Shown here piece by piece: positions 43,160 through 52,317 of a stretch of 64,000 nucleotides of DNA. The position numbers were made by a program, and so were the translations under genes. Origin of the DNA: Clostridiales bacterium (GTDB taxonomy: Bacteria; Bacillota; Clostridia; Christensenellales; Aristaeellaceae); NCBI GenBank assembly GCA_004555155.1, contig SFJH01000007.1:1-64000 (forward strand), read 5' to 3'. The notes under the pieces are model-generated. The model was given only the letters and a program-made list of their open reading frames with translations. It did no database searches and was not told where the DNA came from. Numbering within the stretch: position 1 is the first letter of the stretch; each line of letters begins with the position of its first letter.

Positions 43160-43188
43160 ATTATACATCATGCGGGCAGTTCGGTCAA
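43160..43188 (-). promoter_or_regulatory. promoter for yerC-pcrA-ligA
   Basis: On the minus strand TTGACC (43183-43188), a 17-base spacer and TATAAT (43160-43165). It overlaps the last codon of the upstream gene. Confidence 0.8.
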
Positions 43189-43760
43189 GCACCGCTTTTC
43201 CCCGAAGCGCGGCACTTTTCGCAGTCCTCCCAGCCCAGCGCTTCGGCGGCCTCCTCCGTGATCATCCGGGCCGCATCCATGCCGCTGCACGCGGGCTTGT
43301 CATGCAGCTTGCTGCCGCCGTGGATCGGCTGCCAGAGCATGTTCCCCGCATCCTCCGCCGCGCAGACGCAGAACGCGTCGCGCTGACCGCCGTGCAGGCG
43401 CAGCACCCGGCTTCCGTCGAGCTCCGTTTCGGAATCCTCCGCCATCTCCGCGATCTGCTCCAGCGCTTCGCCGTCCAGGACGCCCAGCGCGTCCAGCGCC
43501 ATCCACACCGCGTCCGGCGCGTCTCCGCAGGGAAACTCCGCCGTCAGCGCGGCGACGCGCCCGTCCTCCAGGCAGACGCCGATCGTCACGCCCTCCTCCG
43601 GCTCGAGCACCCACAGAAGCTCCGCACCGTCCTGCGACCAGACCTCGTCCGTGAAGTCCGACAGCGCTTTCACATAGTCGTCAAACGGGATCATGCCCTC
43701 GGCCAGCGCGCTGCCGCACAGCATGAGCGCCGCCAGGAGCACCGCAAACAGTCTTCTCAT
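43185..43760 (-). CDS. secreted protein of unknown function with C-terminal Cys/His motif
   Basis: A protein of 191 residues with a type I signal peptide (MRRLFAVLLAALMLCGSALA). The mature part begins with an acidic helix-rich region, and the C-terminus has HDKPACSGM and GWEDCEKC, a short pattern (His, Cys, then CxxC) that recurs at the end of clostridial extracellular proteins and resembles a zinc-binding knuckle. I do not recognise the whole protein. ATG 43760 follows GGGGGAG. It is between the deformylase-like gene and the yerC promoter and is probably co-transcribed with the former, 43 bases upstream. Confidence 0.75.
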   Translation of the reverse strand: MRRLFAVLLAALMLCGSALAEGMIPFDDYVKALSDFTDEVWSQDGAELLWVLEPEEGVTIGVCLEDGRVAALTAEFPCGDAPDAVWMALDALGVLDGEALEQIAEMAEDSETELDGSRVLRLHGGQRDAFCVCAAEDAGNMLWQPIHGGSKLHDKPACSGMDAARMITEEAAEALGWEDCEKCRASGKSGA

Positions 43761-43803
43761 ATTCTCTCCCCCTGCCCTTCGCCGCGTTCGGCCGAAGCCG
43801 GGC

Positions 43804-44214
43804 TCAGATCAGAATTCCCTCAAAGTGATCCATCTCGTGCTGGATGATCTGCGCGGTAAAATCGCGGAACGTCTGGCAGCGCTTCTGAAACTGCAGATCC
43901 AGATATTCCACCTCAATGACGCGATAGCGGGTCGCCCTGCGCTGGCCCGGCAGCGACAGGCAGCCCTCCTCGGCCTCATAGGGGCCGGACCGCTTCTTCA
44001 CCACGGGATTGATCATCGCCACTGGCAGCGGCCCCGCGCTGAACACCAGAATCCGCTTGTGCACGCCGATCATGTTCGCCGCCATGCCCACGCAGCGATC
44101 CGCATTCGCGCGCAGCGTGTCCATCAGGTCGATCGCCGTCGGCAGGTCGGCCTTCGTGGCCTCTGCGGACGGCACGGCCAGCGCCAGCGGATCCCGGACG
44201 ATGGGACGCACCAT
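43804..44214 (-). CDS. deformylase-like protein (third Def copy)
   Basis: A protein of 136 residues with altered deformylase motifs: motif I reads GMAANMIG (the usual GxGLAAPQ Gln is replaced), while motif II EEGCLSLPG and motif III QHEMDHFEGILI keep the metal ligands. It lacks part of the usual N-terminus and ends right after motif III, like type III / Def2-type deformylases of clostridia. It may be a peptide deformylase of relaxed specificity. Its start overlaps the stop of the beta-helix gene as TGATG, so it is coupled to an unrelated gene. Confidence 0.85.
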   Translation of the reverse strand: MVRPIVRDPLALAVPSAEATKADLPTAIDLMDTLRANADRCVGMAANMIGVHKRILVFSAGPLPVAMINPVVKKRSGPYEAEEGCLSLPGQRRATRYRVIEVEYLDLQFQKRCQTFRDFTAQIIQHEMDHFEGILI

Positions 44215-45443
44215 CAGCGGTCTCCCCCGTTCTCCAGCGACGGGCCGAACCCGTCCGCGCCGCCCCAGTGCGCTCTGGAGCCGCCGTCTTCGCCCCAGCG
44301 GTTTTCGGAAAAGGTGAACTGGCCCTCGGCCTCCGGGCTGACGATGGAATAGACCGCCGAGCCGTAGGGCGCCGCGCCGAAGGTGTTGCCGCGCACATCG
44401 ATCCAGCCGCCCTCCGTCGCCCGGGGCATGCGCCAGATGAACAGGTGATGTCCCATCGGCTGCGGCCAGATCTCGGAGCGGCGCGGCGGCGTCTCATCCT
44501 GCATGGCGAAGCCCAGGCCCGCGTCCAGGCAGACGTTGTCCGCAAAGGTCACGCCCAGCGGCACCTTGTCCCGCGCTTCATAGGCGGCCATGCCGTATTT
44601 TTCAAAGCGGTTGCCGGTCACGCGCAGATTCCGGTGCAGGCGGCAGTCGTCGCCGGGGCCCTGATGGGTGAAGCAGGAATCGTAGACCTCATAGCAGGCG
44701 CAGTCCTCCATGGCGATGTCGCTGCCGCCGTTCCACAGCTCAAAGGCGTTGCCGAAGCGGATCTTCAGATCGCGATCCCACACCACGCCGCCGATGAAGT
44801 CAAAATCGCAGCGCCGCACCTCGACGCCCTTCGCATCCGTGGCCGCGAAGCCGTGCACGCCGCTGTACCGGAAGGCGAGATCCTCAAACGTCACATACGC
44901 CGTGGCCGAGCACATCCGCCGCGCGCCGTACAACGCGCATTCGATGTGGCGATAGACCTCGCCGGGATTGCCCTCGGAATACATCGACAGCGCGCCCGGC
45001 ACGGGCTTGCCCACCGCCCTGCTGTGCAGGCCGATGCGGGTATCGTGCCACTTGCCCTGGGCGTTCAGGCCGGACTCCTCCCAGGCCAGAATGCCGCAGG
45101 ACTCGCCACCGTTGAAGATCAGGTTGCCGACCTCGCTCTCCAGCGGCAGCATGCATTGCCACACGTTGGGCGCAGTCTCCTGCCAGCAGGCCGGATCGGA
45201 GGCGTCCGCCGATCCCAGAAACGCGGGCTTCTCCCCCTCGCCGTACGCGCCGAAGCGGATGGGCGCCTCCTGCGTGCCGTTCGGCGGCAGCAGCGCATCG
45301 CGGAACACGCTGCCCCTGCGGAACAGCACCTCGTCGCCGGGCTGAATGTCAAGCTCCCGCCAGGATGCGGCCGCTGCGTCCGGCGACAGCCCCGAACCGC
45401 TGCGTCCTGCCGCGCCCGAATCCACAAAATATGTCTTTCCCAT
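44214..45443 (-). CDS. right-handed beta-helix protein
   Basis: A protein of 409 residues with repeated short strands and Asn/Asp turns characteristic of parallel beta-helix (pectate-lyase-like) folds. The start GKTYFVDSGAAGRSGSGLS resembles the N-terminal cap of beta-helix polysaccharide lyases and hydrolases, and the repeats span about residues 150-390 (for example VTFEDLAFRYSGVHGF and LRVTGNRFEKYGMAAY). No signal peptide is seen, so it would act in the cytoplasm. ATG 45443 follows GGAGGG. The substrate is probably an oligo- or polysaccharide, not determinable from sequence. Confidence 0.8.
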   Translation of the reverse strand: MGKTYFVDSGAAGRSGSGLSPDAAAASWRELDIQPGDEVLFRRGSVFRDALLPPNGTQEAPIRFGAYGEGEKPAFLGSADASDPACWQETAPNVWQCMLPLESEVGNLIFNGGESCGILAWEESGLNAQGKWHDTRIGLHSRAVGKPVPGALSMYSEGNPGEVYRHIECALYGARRMCSATAYVTFEDLAFRYSGVHGFAATDAKGVEVRRCDFDFIGGVVWDRDLKIRFGNAFELWNGGSDIAMEDCACYEVYDSCFTHQGPGDDCRLHRNLRVTGNRFEKYGMAAYEARDKVPLGVTFADNVCLDAGLGFAMQDETPPRRSEIWPQPMGHHLFIWRMPRATEGGWIDVRGNTFGAAPYGSAVYSIVSPEAEGQFTFSENRWGEDGGSRAHWGGADGFGPSLENGGDR

Positions 45444-45505
45444 AATTCCCTCCATGCACATAAAATGTTTCTTCCATTATATCACACCCACCGCGGAAAA
45501 GAAAG

Positions 45506-45538
45506 CGGTCCCGTCGGCAAAATGCCGGATCGGGACCG
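45506..45538 (-). terminator. terminator after pgi
   Basis: On the minus strand a stem of CGGTCCCG with an inner CCGGC/GCCGA arm and an ATTTT loop is followed by CTTTCTTTTCC. It lies 15 bases past the pgi stop codon, toward the beta-helix gene. Confidence 0.8.
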
Positions 45539-45553
45539 GAAAAGCGCAGGCGC

Positions 45554-46960
45554 TTACAGGATGTACTCGGCCTTGCGCTCGGGGCGGTTCTTCATCTCCT
45601 CGCGCTTGGCGGTGTGCACCTCGGAGTCGTAGCCCATCACGGCGTAGGCCGCCAGCTTGGACTCCTCGACGCCGGGCTGGTTGAAGGTGTTGATGTTCAG
45701 CAGGGCGCCGGCGTAGGCGGTGACCAGCTCGAAGAAGTACAGCAGCTGGCCGATGGTGTTGGCGTTCACCTCGGGCAGGGAGATGATCTGGCACATGCGC
45801 TGGGCCTTGAACAGCGCGTACTCGGTGCCCTGGCGCTCGGACTCGATGAGCTGGTTGTGGCTCTTGCCGCCCAGGAAGGCGATGGTGGGGATGTCGTCGC
45901 AGCCGTGGGGGATGGGCGTGGTGGCGCGGAAGGCGTCCACCTTCAGGAAGGTGATCACCTTGTCGAACGGGCCCTCGGTGTACAGCTGCAGCTGGGAGTG
46001 CTGGTCGGTGACGCCCAGGGTCTTGATGGGGGTCTGGCCGACGTTGCAGGGCTTGCCGTCCAGGGTCAGGTTCTTGCCCAGGGACTCGGCCCACAGCTGG
46101 GCATACCAGTCGGCCATCAGCTTGAGGGAATCGGCATAGGGCATCATGACGGACATGTTCGCGCCCTTGTTCATGGCGATGACCATCAGGCCCGCATCCA
46201 GCAGCGCGGGGTTGGCGAACACATCGTCGGTCTTGCAGCGCTCGTCCATCTCCTTCGCGCCGGCCAGCAGGCCGCGGATGTCGATGTTGCAGACCGCGGC
46301 AGCGATCAGGCCCACGGGGCACAGCTCGGAGAAGCGGCCGCCCACGCCGTCGGGGATGTAGAAGGTCTTGAAGCCCTCGCGCTTCGCGATCTTGATCAGG
46401 AAGCCCTTCTGCTCGGAGGTGGTGATGATGATGTGCTTCTTCCAGTCGTCGCCGCAGGCCGCCTTCAGCGCCTCGGTGACGATCAGGTACTGGCTCATGG
46501 TCTCGGCGGTGCCGCCGGACTTGGTGATGACGTTGAAGCAGGTCTTCTTCAGATCCACGACGTCCATCAGCGCGGCCATGCGCTCGGGATCGATGTTGTC
46601 CTCGATGTACAGGCGGGGCGCCTTGCGCTTCTCGGCGGGCAGCTCGTTGTAGTGCAGGTGGTTCAGCGCGGCCTGAACGGCGGCCGGGCCGAGGGCGCTG
46701 CCGCCGATGCCCAGCACCACGAACGCCTCGAACTCCTCGCACACCTTGGCCGCAGTGGCCTCGATCTCGGCGACGATCGCGTCCTGGTTGTAGGGCAGGT
46801 CCATCCAGCCCTGCATATCCTTGCCGCGGCCGGCCTCGACGGCGGCATGGGCCTTCTTCATTTCAGGGATCATTGCGTCCAGCTCGGCGCGGGCGATGCC
46901 GCGGGGGCCGACGTATTCTGCCATCATCGGATTGACATCCAGACGAATCTGATTGCTCAT
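45554..46960 (-). CDS. pgi: glucose-6-phosphate isomerase
   Basis: A glycolytic enzyme of 468 residues. Signatures: VLGIGGSALGPAAVQAAL, NVITKSGGTAETM, GGRFSELCPVGL and the C-terminal GVEESKLAAYAVM. The length fits the compact Firmicutes form (~450). ATG 46960 follows GGAGG. It is a single gene with its own promoter and terminator. Confidence 0.97.
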   Translation of the reverse strand: MSNQIRLDVNPMMAEYVGPRGIARAELDAMIPEMKKAHAAVEAGRGKDMQGWMDLPYNQDAIVAEIEATAAKVCEEFEAFVVLGIGGSALGPAAVQAALNHLHYNELPAEKRKAPRLYIEDNIDPERMAALMDVVDLKKTCFNVITKSGGTAETMSQYLIVTEALKAACGDDWKKHIIITTSEQKGFLIKIAKREGFKTFYIPDGVGGRFSELCPVGLIAAAVCNIDIRGLLAGAKEMDERCKTDDVFANPALLDAGLMVIAMNKGANMSVMMPYADSLKLMADWYAQLWAESLGKNLTLDGKPCNVGQTPIKTLGVTDQHSQLQLYTEGPFDKVITFLKVDAFRATTPIPHGCDDIPTIAFLGGKSHNQLIESERQGTEYALFKAQRMCQIISLPEVNANTIGQLLYFFELVTAYAGALLNINTFNQPGVEESKLAAYAVMGYDSEVHTAKREEMKNRPERKAEYIL

Positions 46961-46994
46961 GACATATGCCTCCAGTTTGTTTTCAGGATATCTT

Positions 46995-47024
46995 TATTAT
47001 AATCGACCGACTGTAAATTTTGCA
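46995..47024 (-). promoter_or_regulatory. promoter for pgi
   Basis: On the minus strand TTGCAA (47019-47024), an 18-base spacer and TATAAT (46995-47000). Confidence 0.7.
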
Positions 47025-47048
47025 ACAGGAACTTTCCAACGATTGCAT

Positions 47049-47078
47049 TTGATTTTTGCTTTACATTTATGGGATAAT
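47049..47078 (+). promoter_or_regulatory. promoter for the DUF3810-type gene
   Basis: TTGATT (47049-47054), an 18-base spacer and GATAAT (47073-47078), divergent from the pgi promoter. Confidence 0.55.
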
Positions 47079-47116
47079 GTGCTTGTCCATATACATCTCA
47101 CCAAAGGAGGTCTTTC

Positions 47117-48124
47117 ATGAACAAGCGCTGGCTGCGGCCGCCGATTCCCACGCTCGCGCTGATGGCCGCCGGTTCGGCGCTGATGCTGCTGTGCCGCCTG
47201 GTTCCGGGCTTCGCCCGCGCCTGGCGCGCGCTGTTTCTGCGGCCGGTGGCCGGACTGCTCTCCCGGCTGACCGCGCGCGTCCCCTTCCCCATCGCCGAGC
47301 CGCTGGCGATCGCGGCGCTCACCTGCCTGGCCGCAGGACTGATTCTCTCGCTCTGGCGATGCTTTCTGCTGCAAAAAAGCCGGCCGATGCTCCACTACCT
47401 CCGCGGTGTGCTGCGCCTGCTGGCGATGCTGCTGGCGATGTATGCGGCGATGTGGTATCCGGCCTACTGGTGCGGTGAAGCCTACGCGCCCAGGGCGACC
47501 ACCGCGCAGCTCGAAGCGCTCTGCGAAGCGCTGATCGACCGGCTGAACGCCGCCCCGGCCGACTTTCCCGGCGCGGAGGCCGCTCTGGCGCTGGCCCTGC
47601 GCGCCGCGTCCGCCTATGCCGGACAGGACCTCCCCGAGGGCGCGGTCAAGGCCGTCCGGTACCCCGAGTGGATGCACGAAATAGACGTGGCCGGGATGTA
47701 CGCGCCCTGGACGGGCGAGGCGATGGTGGACGCGGGACTCTCGCCCGCGGCGCTGCCCTTCACCGCCTGCCATGAGCTGATGCACCTGCTGGGCGTGGCC
47801 GACGAGGGCGCGGCCAACATCGCCGCCTACGAGGCCTGCCGGGCTGCGGGCGGCGCGCTGGCGGCCTCCGCCGATCTGTGGGCGCTGCGCTGCGCGATGG
47901 CCGAACTCCGGGCGGAGGACGAATCCGCCTGGCGCGCCTGCACAAGCCGGATGAGCGGCCCGCTGGTGGAGCTCTTCGGCGATATGAACGGCTTCACCCC
48001 CGCCTCTCCGCGCCCGGACGGCCCCGCGGACGCGCTGCTGCGCGCGCTGGGCATCCGGGACTTCCTCCGCGATTACAGCGCGCTGGCCCACCGGCTGGCG
48101 ATTGACATCGCCGGCGCAAGCTGA
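47117..48124 (+). CDS. DUF3810-type membrane metalloprotease
   Basis: A protein of 335 residues with two or three N-terminal membrane segments (~10-30, ~60-80, ~95-115) and an extracytoplasmic domain carrying the zinc-protease motif HELMHLLGVADEGAANIAAY, where HExxH supplies two histidines and a downstream Glu may be the third ligand. This matches DUF3810 proteins of Firmicutes; the substrate is unknown. ATG 47117 follows AAAGGAGG. The promoter of the next gene lies in its last codons. Confidence 0.88.
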   Translation: MNKRWLRPPIPTLALMAAGSALMLLCRLVPGFARAWRALFLRPVAGLLSRLTARVPFPIAEPLAIAALTCLAAGLILSLWRCFLLQKSRPMLHYLRGVLRLLAMLLAMYAAMWYPAYWCGEAYAPRATTAQLEALCEALIDRLNAAPADFPGAEAALALALRAASAYAGQDLPEGAVKAVRYPEWMHEIDVAGMYAPWTGEAMVDAGLSPAALPFTACHELMHLLGVADEGAANIAAYEACRAAGGALAASADLWALRCAMAELRAEDESAWRACTSRMSGPLVELFGDMNGFTPASPRPDGPADALLRALGIRDFLRDYSALAHRLAIDIAGAS

Positions 48125-48130
48125 TATAAT
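48102..48130 (+). promoter_or_regulatory. promoter for the hydroxyacid dehydrogenase gene
   Basis: TTGACA (48102-48107), a 17-base spacer and TATAAT (48125-48130), a near-consensus promoter partly inside the preceding gene. Confidence 0.85.
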
Positions 48131-48166
48131 TCGACCAGAATCGCAGCTGAACAGGGAGGTCTTTTC

Positions 48167-49126
48167 ATGCCTGAAATCGTCATTCTGGACGGCTATTCCG
48201 TCAACCCCGGCGACCTGAGCTGGGACGGCATCGCGGTCCAGGGCCGCCTGACCGTGTACGACCGCACGCCTGCGGACCAGATCGCACAGCGCATCGGCGC
48301 CGCCGAGTGCGTGTTCACCAACAAGTGCCTGATCACCGCCGAGGTTCTGGACGCCTGCCCGAATCTGAAGTTCATCGGCGAGCTGGCCACCGGCTACAAC
48401 AACATCGACATCGCCGCCGCCAGGGAGCGCGGCGTGTGCGTGTGCAATATTCCCGCCTATTCCACCGACTCCGTGGTGCAGATGACCTTCGCGCTGCTGC
48501 TGGAGGCCTGCCACCACGTGGGCGCGCATTCCGACGCGGTGCACGCGGGCGAATGGACCCGCAGCCCCGACTTCTGCTTCTGGAACTTCCCGCTGATCGA
48601 GCTGGCGGGCAAGACGCTGGGCGTGATCGGCTTCGGCGGCATCGGCCAGGGCGTGGCCAGGGCCGCCCGCGCCTTCGGCATGAACGTGCTGGCCTACGGC
48701 CCGCGCTACAAGCCTGAGATGGACGAAAACGGCTGCAGAGCCGCGACTCTGGATGAGCTGCTGGCCCAGTCCGACGTCATCAGCGTCAACTGCCCGCTGT
48801 TCCCGGAAACCCGGGAGATCATCCGCCGGGAGAACATCGAAAAGATGAAGCCCGGCGTGATCCTGGTGAACACCTCCCGCGGCGCGATGCTCAACGAGGC
48901 CGACGTGCGCGAGGCGCTGGACAGCGGCAGAATCGCCTGGCTGTGCGCCGACGTGGCCACCGCGGAGCCCATTCCCGCCGACAGCCCGCTGCTGGGCGCG
49001 AAGAACGCCATCCTCACGCCCCACATCGCCTGGGCCCCGAAGGAGGCCCGCACGCGGCTGATGCGCATCGCCGAGGACAATCTGCGCGCCTATCTGGCCG
49101 GCAGCCCGGTCAACCGGGTGAACTGA
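48167..49126 (+). CDS. D-2-hydroxyacid dehydrogenase, glycerate dehydrogenase-like
   Basis: An NAD(P)-dependent oxidoreductase of 319 residues, most like hydroxypyruvate/glycerate dehydrogenases. The cofactor fold has GVIGFGGIGQGVARAA; catalytic Arg is in NTSRGAML, Glu in the following ATAEPIPADSPLL segment, and His in LTPHIAWAPKEAR. ATG 48167 follows GGGAGG. It is flanked by its own near-consensus promoter and a strong terminator. Substrate could be hydroxypyruvate, glyoxylate or another 2-keto acid. Confidence 0.92.
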   Translation: MPEIVILDGYSVNPGDLSWDGIAVQGRLTVYDRTPADQIAQRIGAAECVFTNKCLITAEVLDACPNLKFIGELATGYNNIDIAAARERGVCVCNIPAYSTDSVVQMTFALLLEACHHVGAHSDAVHAGEWTRSPDFCFWNFPLIELAGKTLGVIGFGGIGQGVARAARAFGMNVLAYGPRYKPEMDENGCRAATLDELLAQSDVISVNCPLFPETREIIRRENIEKMKPGVILVNTSRGAMLNEADVREALDSGRIAWLCADVATAEPIPADSPLLGAKNAILTPHIAWAPKEARTRLMRIAEDNLRAYLAGSPVNRVN

Positions 49127-49189
49127 CGCGGGATCCCGCCTTGCCCATGCCGCCGGATCGCAGGGTTCTGCGGCAGCTTTCGACGGTCT

Positions 49190-49223
49190 GAATCGCCCGA
49201 ACACGCGCGGGCGATTCTTTTTT
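49190..49223 (+). terminator. terminator after the dehydrogenase gene
   Basis: GAATCGCCCG (49190-49199) pairs with CGGGCGATTC (49208-49217) and is followed by six T. Confidence 0.9.
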
Positions 49224-49247
49224 CGTCAACATTTTGCCCGCCACTGA

Positions 49248-49276
49248 TTGATGTTTCCCTCAATTCAAGGTATAAT
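49248..49276 (+). promoter_or_regulatory. promoter for the ROK kinase operon
   Basis: TTGATG (49248-49253), a 17-base spacer and TATAAT (49271-49276). Confidence 0.8.
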
Positions 49277-49315
49277 AGAATACAAATTCATTTGGAAGTA
49301 TGGGAGGATTTCTGA

Positions 49316-50275
49316 ATGCGCGAATATGCGATTGGCATTGACGTTGGCGGTACGAACATCAAAGTAGGTCTGTTCGACAAGAGCATGCACCTGGTCAAAA
49401 AGCTGCAGACCCTGACCGACAATGAGCTCGAAGCCAGTCAGATGATGGACCTTCTCGCGTCGCTGGCGCGCCAGCTGATGGAGGAAACCCACCTGACGGC
49501 GGACGATGTGCGCGGCATCGGCGCCGCGTTTCCCTCCTTCATCGACTACAGGAACGGCTATGTGGTGGAGACCAGCAACATCCTCTCCCTGAACGACCTC
49601 CCCGTGCGGGACCTGCTCCACGAGCGCCTGAACCTGCCGGTCTATCTGGAAAACGACGCCAACGCCGCCGCGCTGGCCGAGCACGAGCTGGGCGCGGGCC
49701 GCGGCCACGACGACATGATCTACGTCACCATCTCCACCGGCATCGGCGGCGCGCTGATCCTCAACGGCAAGCTCTACCGCGGCATGCACGGCATGGCCGG
49801 CGAGGTGGGCCACATGTTCATCTCCGATTCCACCGGCTATCCCTGCTCCTGCGGTGTCACCGGCTGCGTGGAGTCCATCTCCTCGGGCATGCACATGGCC
49901 CGCTACGCCACCGACCGCATCAAGGAGGGCATGGACAGCCGCATCCTGGACCACGCCGGCACGCTGGCCAACGTGGACATGGTGGCCGTGGGCCGCGCCC
50001 TCGCCAGCGGCGATCTGCTGGCCATCGAGGTGGTCAACCGCGGCGCGGAGTACCTGGGCCGCATGTTCCATTCACTGAACATGATCTTCGACATCAACGT
50101 GTTCGTGTTCGGCGGCGGCGTGATCAATCTCGGCAAAAAATTTGTGGACCGCATCGTCGCGTCCTATCGCCACTATTCCCTGATGGACCAGAAGTACCCG
50201 GCGCAGTTCCTGCCCAGCGAGCTGGGCTACGACGCCGGCCTGATCGGCGCTGCACTGCTGGTTCCGAAAGACTAA
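49316..50275 (+). CDS. ROK-family sugar kinase
   Basis: A sugar kinase of 319 residues of the ROK family, probably phosphorylating glucose or a related hexose. The ATP site is GIDVGGTNIKVG, the sugar site ENDANAAALAEHELG with GIGGAL, and the zinc motif GHMFI... CSCGVTGCVES (His plus three Cys). No DNA-binding N-terminus is present, so it is a kinase rather than a repressor. ATG 49316 follows GGGAGG. It starts an operon with a GH42 beta-galactosidase, an aldo/keto reductase and glpP, so it may phosphorylate the hexose released by the galactosidase. Confidence 0.93.
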   Translation: MREYAIGIDVGGTNIKVGLFDKSMHLVKKLQTLTDNELEASQMMDLLASLARQLMEETHLTADDVRGIGAAFPSFIDYRNGYVVETSNILSLNDLPVRDLLHERLNLPVYLENDANAAALAEHELGAGRGHDDMIYVTISTGIGGALILNGKLYRGMHGMAGEVGHMFISDSTGYPCSCGVTGCVESISSGMHMARYATDRIKEGMDSRILDHAGTLANVDMVAVGRALASGDLLAIEVVNRGAEYLGRMFHSLNMIFDINVFVFGGGVINLGKKFVDRIVASYRHYSLMDQKYPAQFLPSELGYDAGLIGAALLVPKD

Positions 50276-50299
50276 AACCATGAATGGGAGGACCTATCC

Positions 50300-52315
50300 A
50301 TGCCCGAACTGAAGCTCTCCTTCTTTGGCCACGGCGGCGACTACAATCCCGACCAGTGGCGCCACATCCCCGGCACGCTCGACGAGGATATCCGCCTGAT
50401 GAAGCTGGCCGGCTGCAATCTGATGAGCGTTGGCATCTTCTCCTGGGCCGCGCTGGAGCCCGAAGAGGGCCGCTATGACTTCGACTGGCTGGAAGAGGTG
50501 CTGGACAAATTCGCGGAAAACGGCATCCACGCCTTCCTGGCCACCCCCAGCGGTGCGCGCCCCCAGTGGATGAGCGCCAAATATCCCGAGGTGCTGCGCG
50601 TGGAGGAGAACGGCATCCGCCGCATCCACGGCGTCCGCCACAACCACTGCTTCACCTCCCCCGTCTACCGCGAGTTCGTGCGCAGAATCAACACCGCGCT
50701 GGCGGAGCGCTTCGGCCATCATCCCGCGGTGGTCGGCTGGCATATCTCCAACGAATACGGCGGCGAATGCCACTGCGAGCTCTGCCAGGCCGCGTTCCGG
50801 CAGTATCTGAAGGACACCTACAAGACGCTGGACAACTTAAACCACGCCTGGTGGACCGGCTTCTGGGCCAACACCGTCACCGACTGGAACCAGCTGCACA
50901 GCCCCACGAGGATCGGCGAGACCCACGTGCACGGCCTGAACCTGAGCTGGAAGCGGTTCGTCAGCCATCAGACCCTGGACTTCATGAAGGCCGAGATCGC
51001 GCCGCTGCGCGAAATCACGCCCCATCTGCCCGTCACCACCAACCTGATGACCTTCTTCGACGGCCTGGACTACTTCCGCTTCGGCGACGTGTTTGATTTC
51101 GCCAGCTTCGACAGCTATCCCGCCTGGGGCCGCGGCGAGAGCGACGAGGACGAGGCGCTGACCGCCGCGTTCAACTACGACATGATGCGCTGCATCCTGA
51201 AGAAGCCCTTCGCGCTGATGGAGTCCACGCCCTCCCAGGTGAACTGGCAGAAGGTGGACAAGCTCAAGAAGCCGGGCATGCACTTCCTGTCCTCCATGCA
51301 GGCCGTGGCCCACGGTGCGGACACGGTGCAGTACTTCCAGTGGCGCAAGAGCCGCGGCTCGTGGGAGAAGTTCCACGGCGCGGTGGTGGACCACGTGGGC
51401 CACGAGCACACCCGCACCTTCCGCGATGTGGCCGAGGTGGGCGACGCGCTGAAGAAGCTGACCGGCGTGCTGGGCAGCGGCACGGAGTCCGACGTCGCGC
51501 TGATTTACGATCTGAACAACCGCTGGGCGCTGGACAACTCCCAGGGGCCCCGGTTTGAAAAGCACTATGTGGAAACGCTCCTCGAGCACTACCGCGCGCT
51601 GACCCGCCTGGGCGTGAATGTGGACGTCGTCGACCAGACCTATGATTTCGAGGGCTACAGGGTCGTCGCCGCCCCGCTGATGTACCTGATCAAGCCCGGC
51701 GTAGGCGAGCGCCTGGAGGCGTTCGTCGAGAAGGGCGGAACGCTGATCGTCACCTGCCGCACCGGCTGCGTGGATCAGGACGACCTGTGCTTCCTGACCG
51801 GCTTCCCCGGACCGCTGCGCCGCGTGACGGGCGTCTGGGCCGAGGAGTGCGACGGCCTGTGGGACAACGAGCGCAACGGCATCCGCCTGTCCACGGGCGA
51901 GACCTATGCCTGCCGCGACATGTGCGACCTGATTCACGCCGAGACCGCCCGCGTGCTCGGCGAGTACACCGGCGATTTCTATGCCGGCATGCCCGCGCTG
52001 ACCGTGAACGACTTCGGCGCCGGCCGCGCCTATTACATCGCCTCCCGCCCGGAGCAGGCGTTCCTGGACGCCTTCTACGCAAAGCTGCTCCCCGAAGCCG
52101 GCGTCCGGCCGCTGGCGGACAATTTGCCCGTGGGCGTGCAGGTCGCGGCCCGCGAGGGCGAACAGGGGCGCTATCTGTTCTTCATGAACTTCTCCCGCAG
52201 GCCCGCGAAGGTGGAGCTGCCCGCAGGCACGGACGCGCTCACCGGCGAGGCCGTGTTCGGCGAAGCCGAGCTGCCCGTCAGCGGCGTGCGCATCGTGAAG
52301 TGTCAGGAGGTCTGA
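50300..52315 (+). CDS. GH42 beta-galactosidase
   Basis: A glycoside hydrolase of 671 residues, family 42, retaining. N-terminal barrel (1-~390) has the acid/base Glu152 in GWHISNEYGG and the nucleophile Glu308 in LMESTPSQVNW; a cysteine cluster (ECHCELC) suits the structural zinc site of many GH42 enzymes. A beta-galactosidase trimerisation domain and a small C-terminal domain follow. No signal peptide. ATG 50300 follows GGGAGG, 24 bases after the ROK gene. It probably hydrolyses imported galactosides. Confidence 0.95.
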   Translation: MPELKLSFFGHGGDYNPDQWRHIPGTLDEDIRLMKLAGCNLMSVGIFSWAALEPEEGRYDFDWLEEVLDKFAENGIHAFLATPSGARPQWMSAKYPEVLRVEENGIRRIHGVRHNHCFTSPVYREFVRRINTALAERFGHHPAVVGWHISNEYGGECHCELCQAAFRQYLKDTYKTLDNLNHAWWTGFWANTVTDWNQLHSPTRIGETHVHGLNLSWKRFVSHQTLDFMKAEIAPLREITPHLPVTTNLMTFFDGLDYFRFGDVFDFASFDSYPAWGRGESDEDEALTAAFNYDMMRCILKKPFALMESTPSQVNWQKVDKLKKPGMHFLSSMQAVAHGADTVQYFQWRKSRGSWEKFHGAVVDHVGHEHTRTFRDVAEVGDALKKLTGVLGSGTESDVALIYDLNNRWALDNSQGPRFEKHYVETLLEHYRALTRLGVNVDVVDQTYDFEGYRVVAAPLMYLIKPGVGERLEAFVEKGGTLIVTCRTGCVDQDDLCFLTGFPGPLRRVTGVWAEECDGLWDNERNGIRLSTGETYACRDMCDLIHAETARVLGEYTGDFYAGMPALTVNDFGAGRAYYIASRPEQAFLDAFYAKLLPEAGVRPLADNLPVGVQVAAREGEQGRYLFFMNFSRRPAKVELPAGTDALTGEAVFGEAELPVSGVRIVKCQEV

Positions 52316-52317
52316 AG

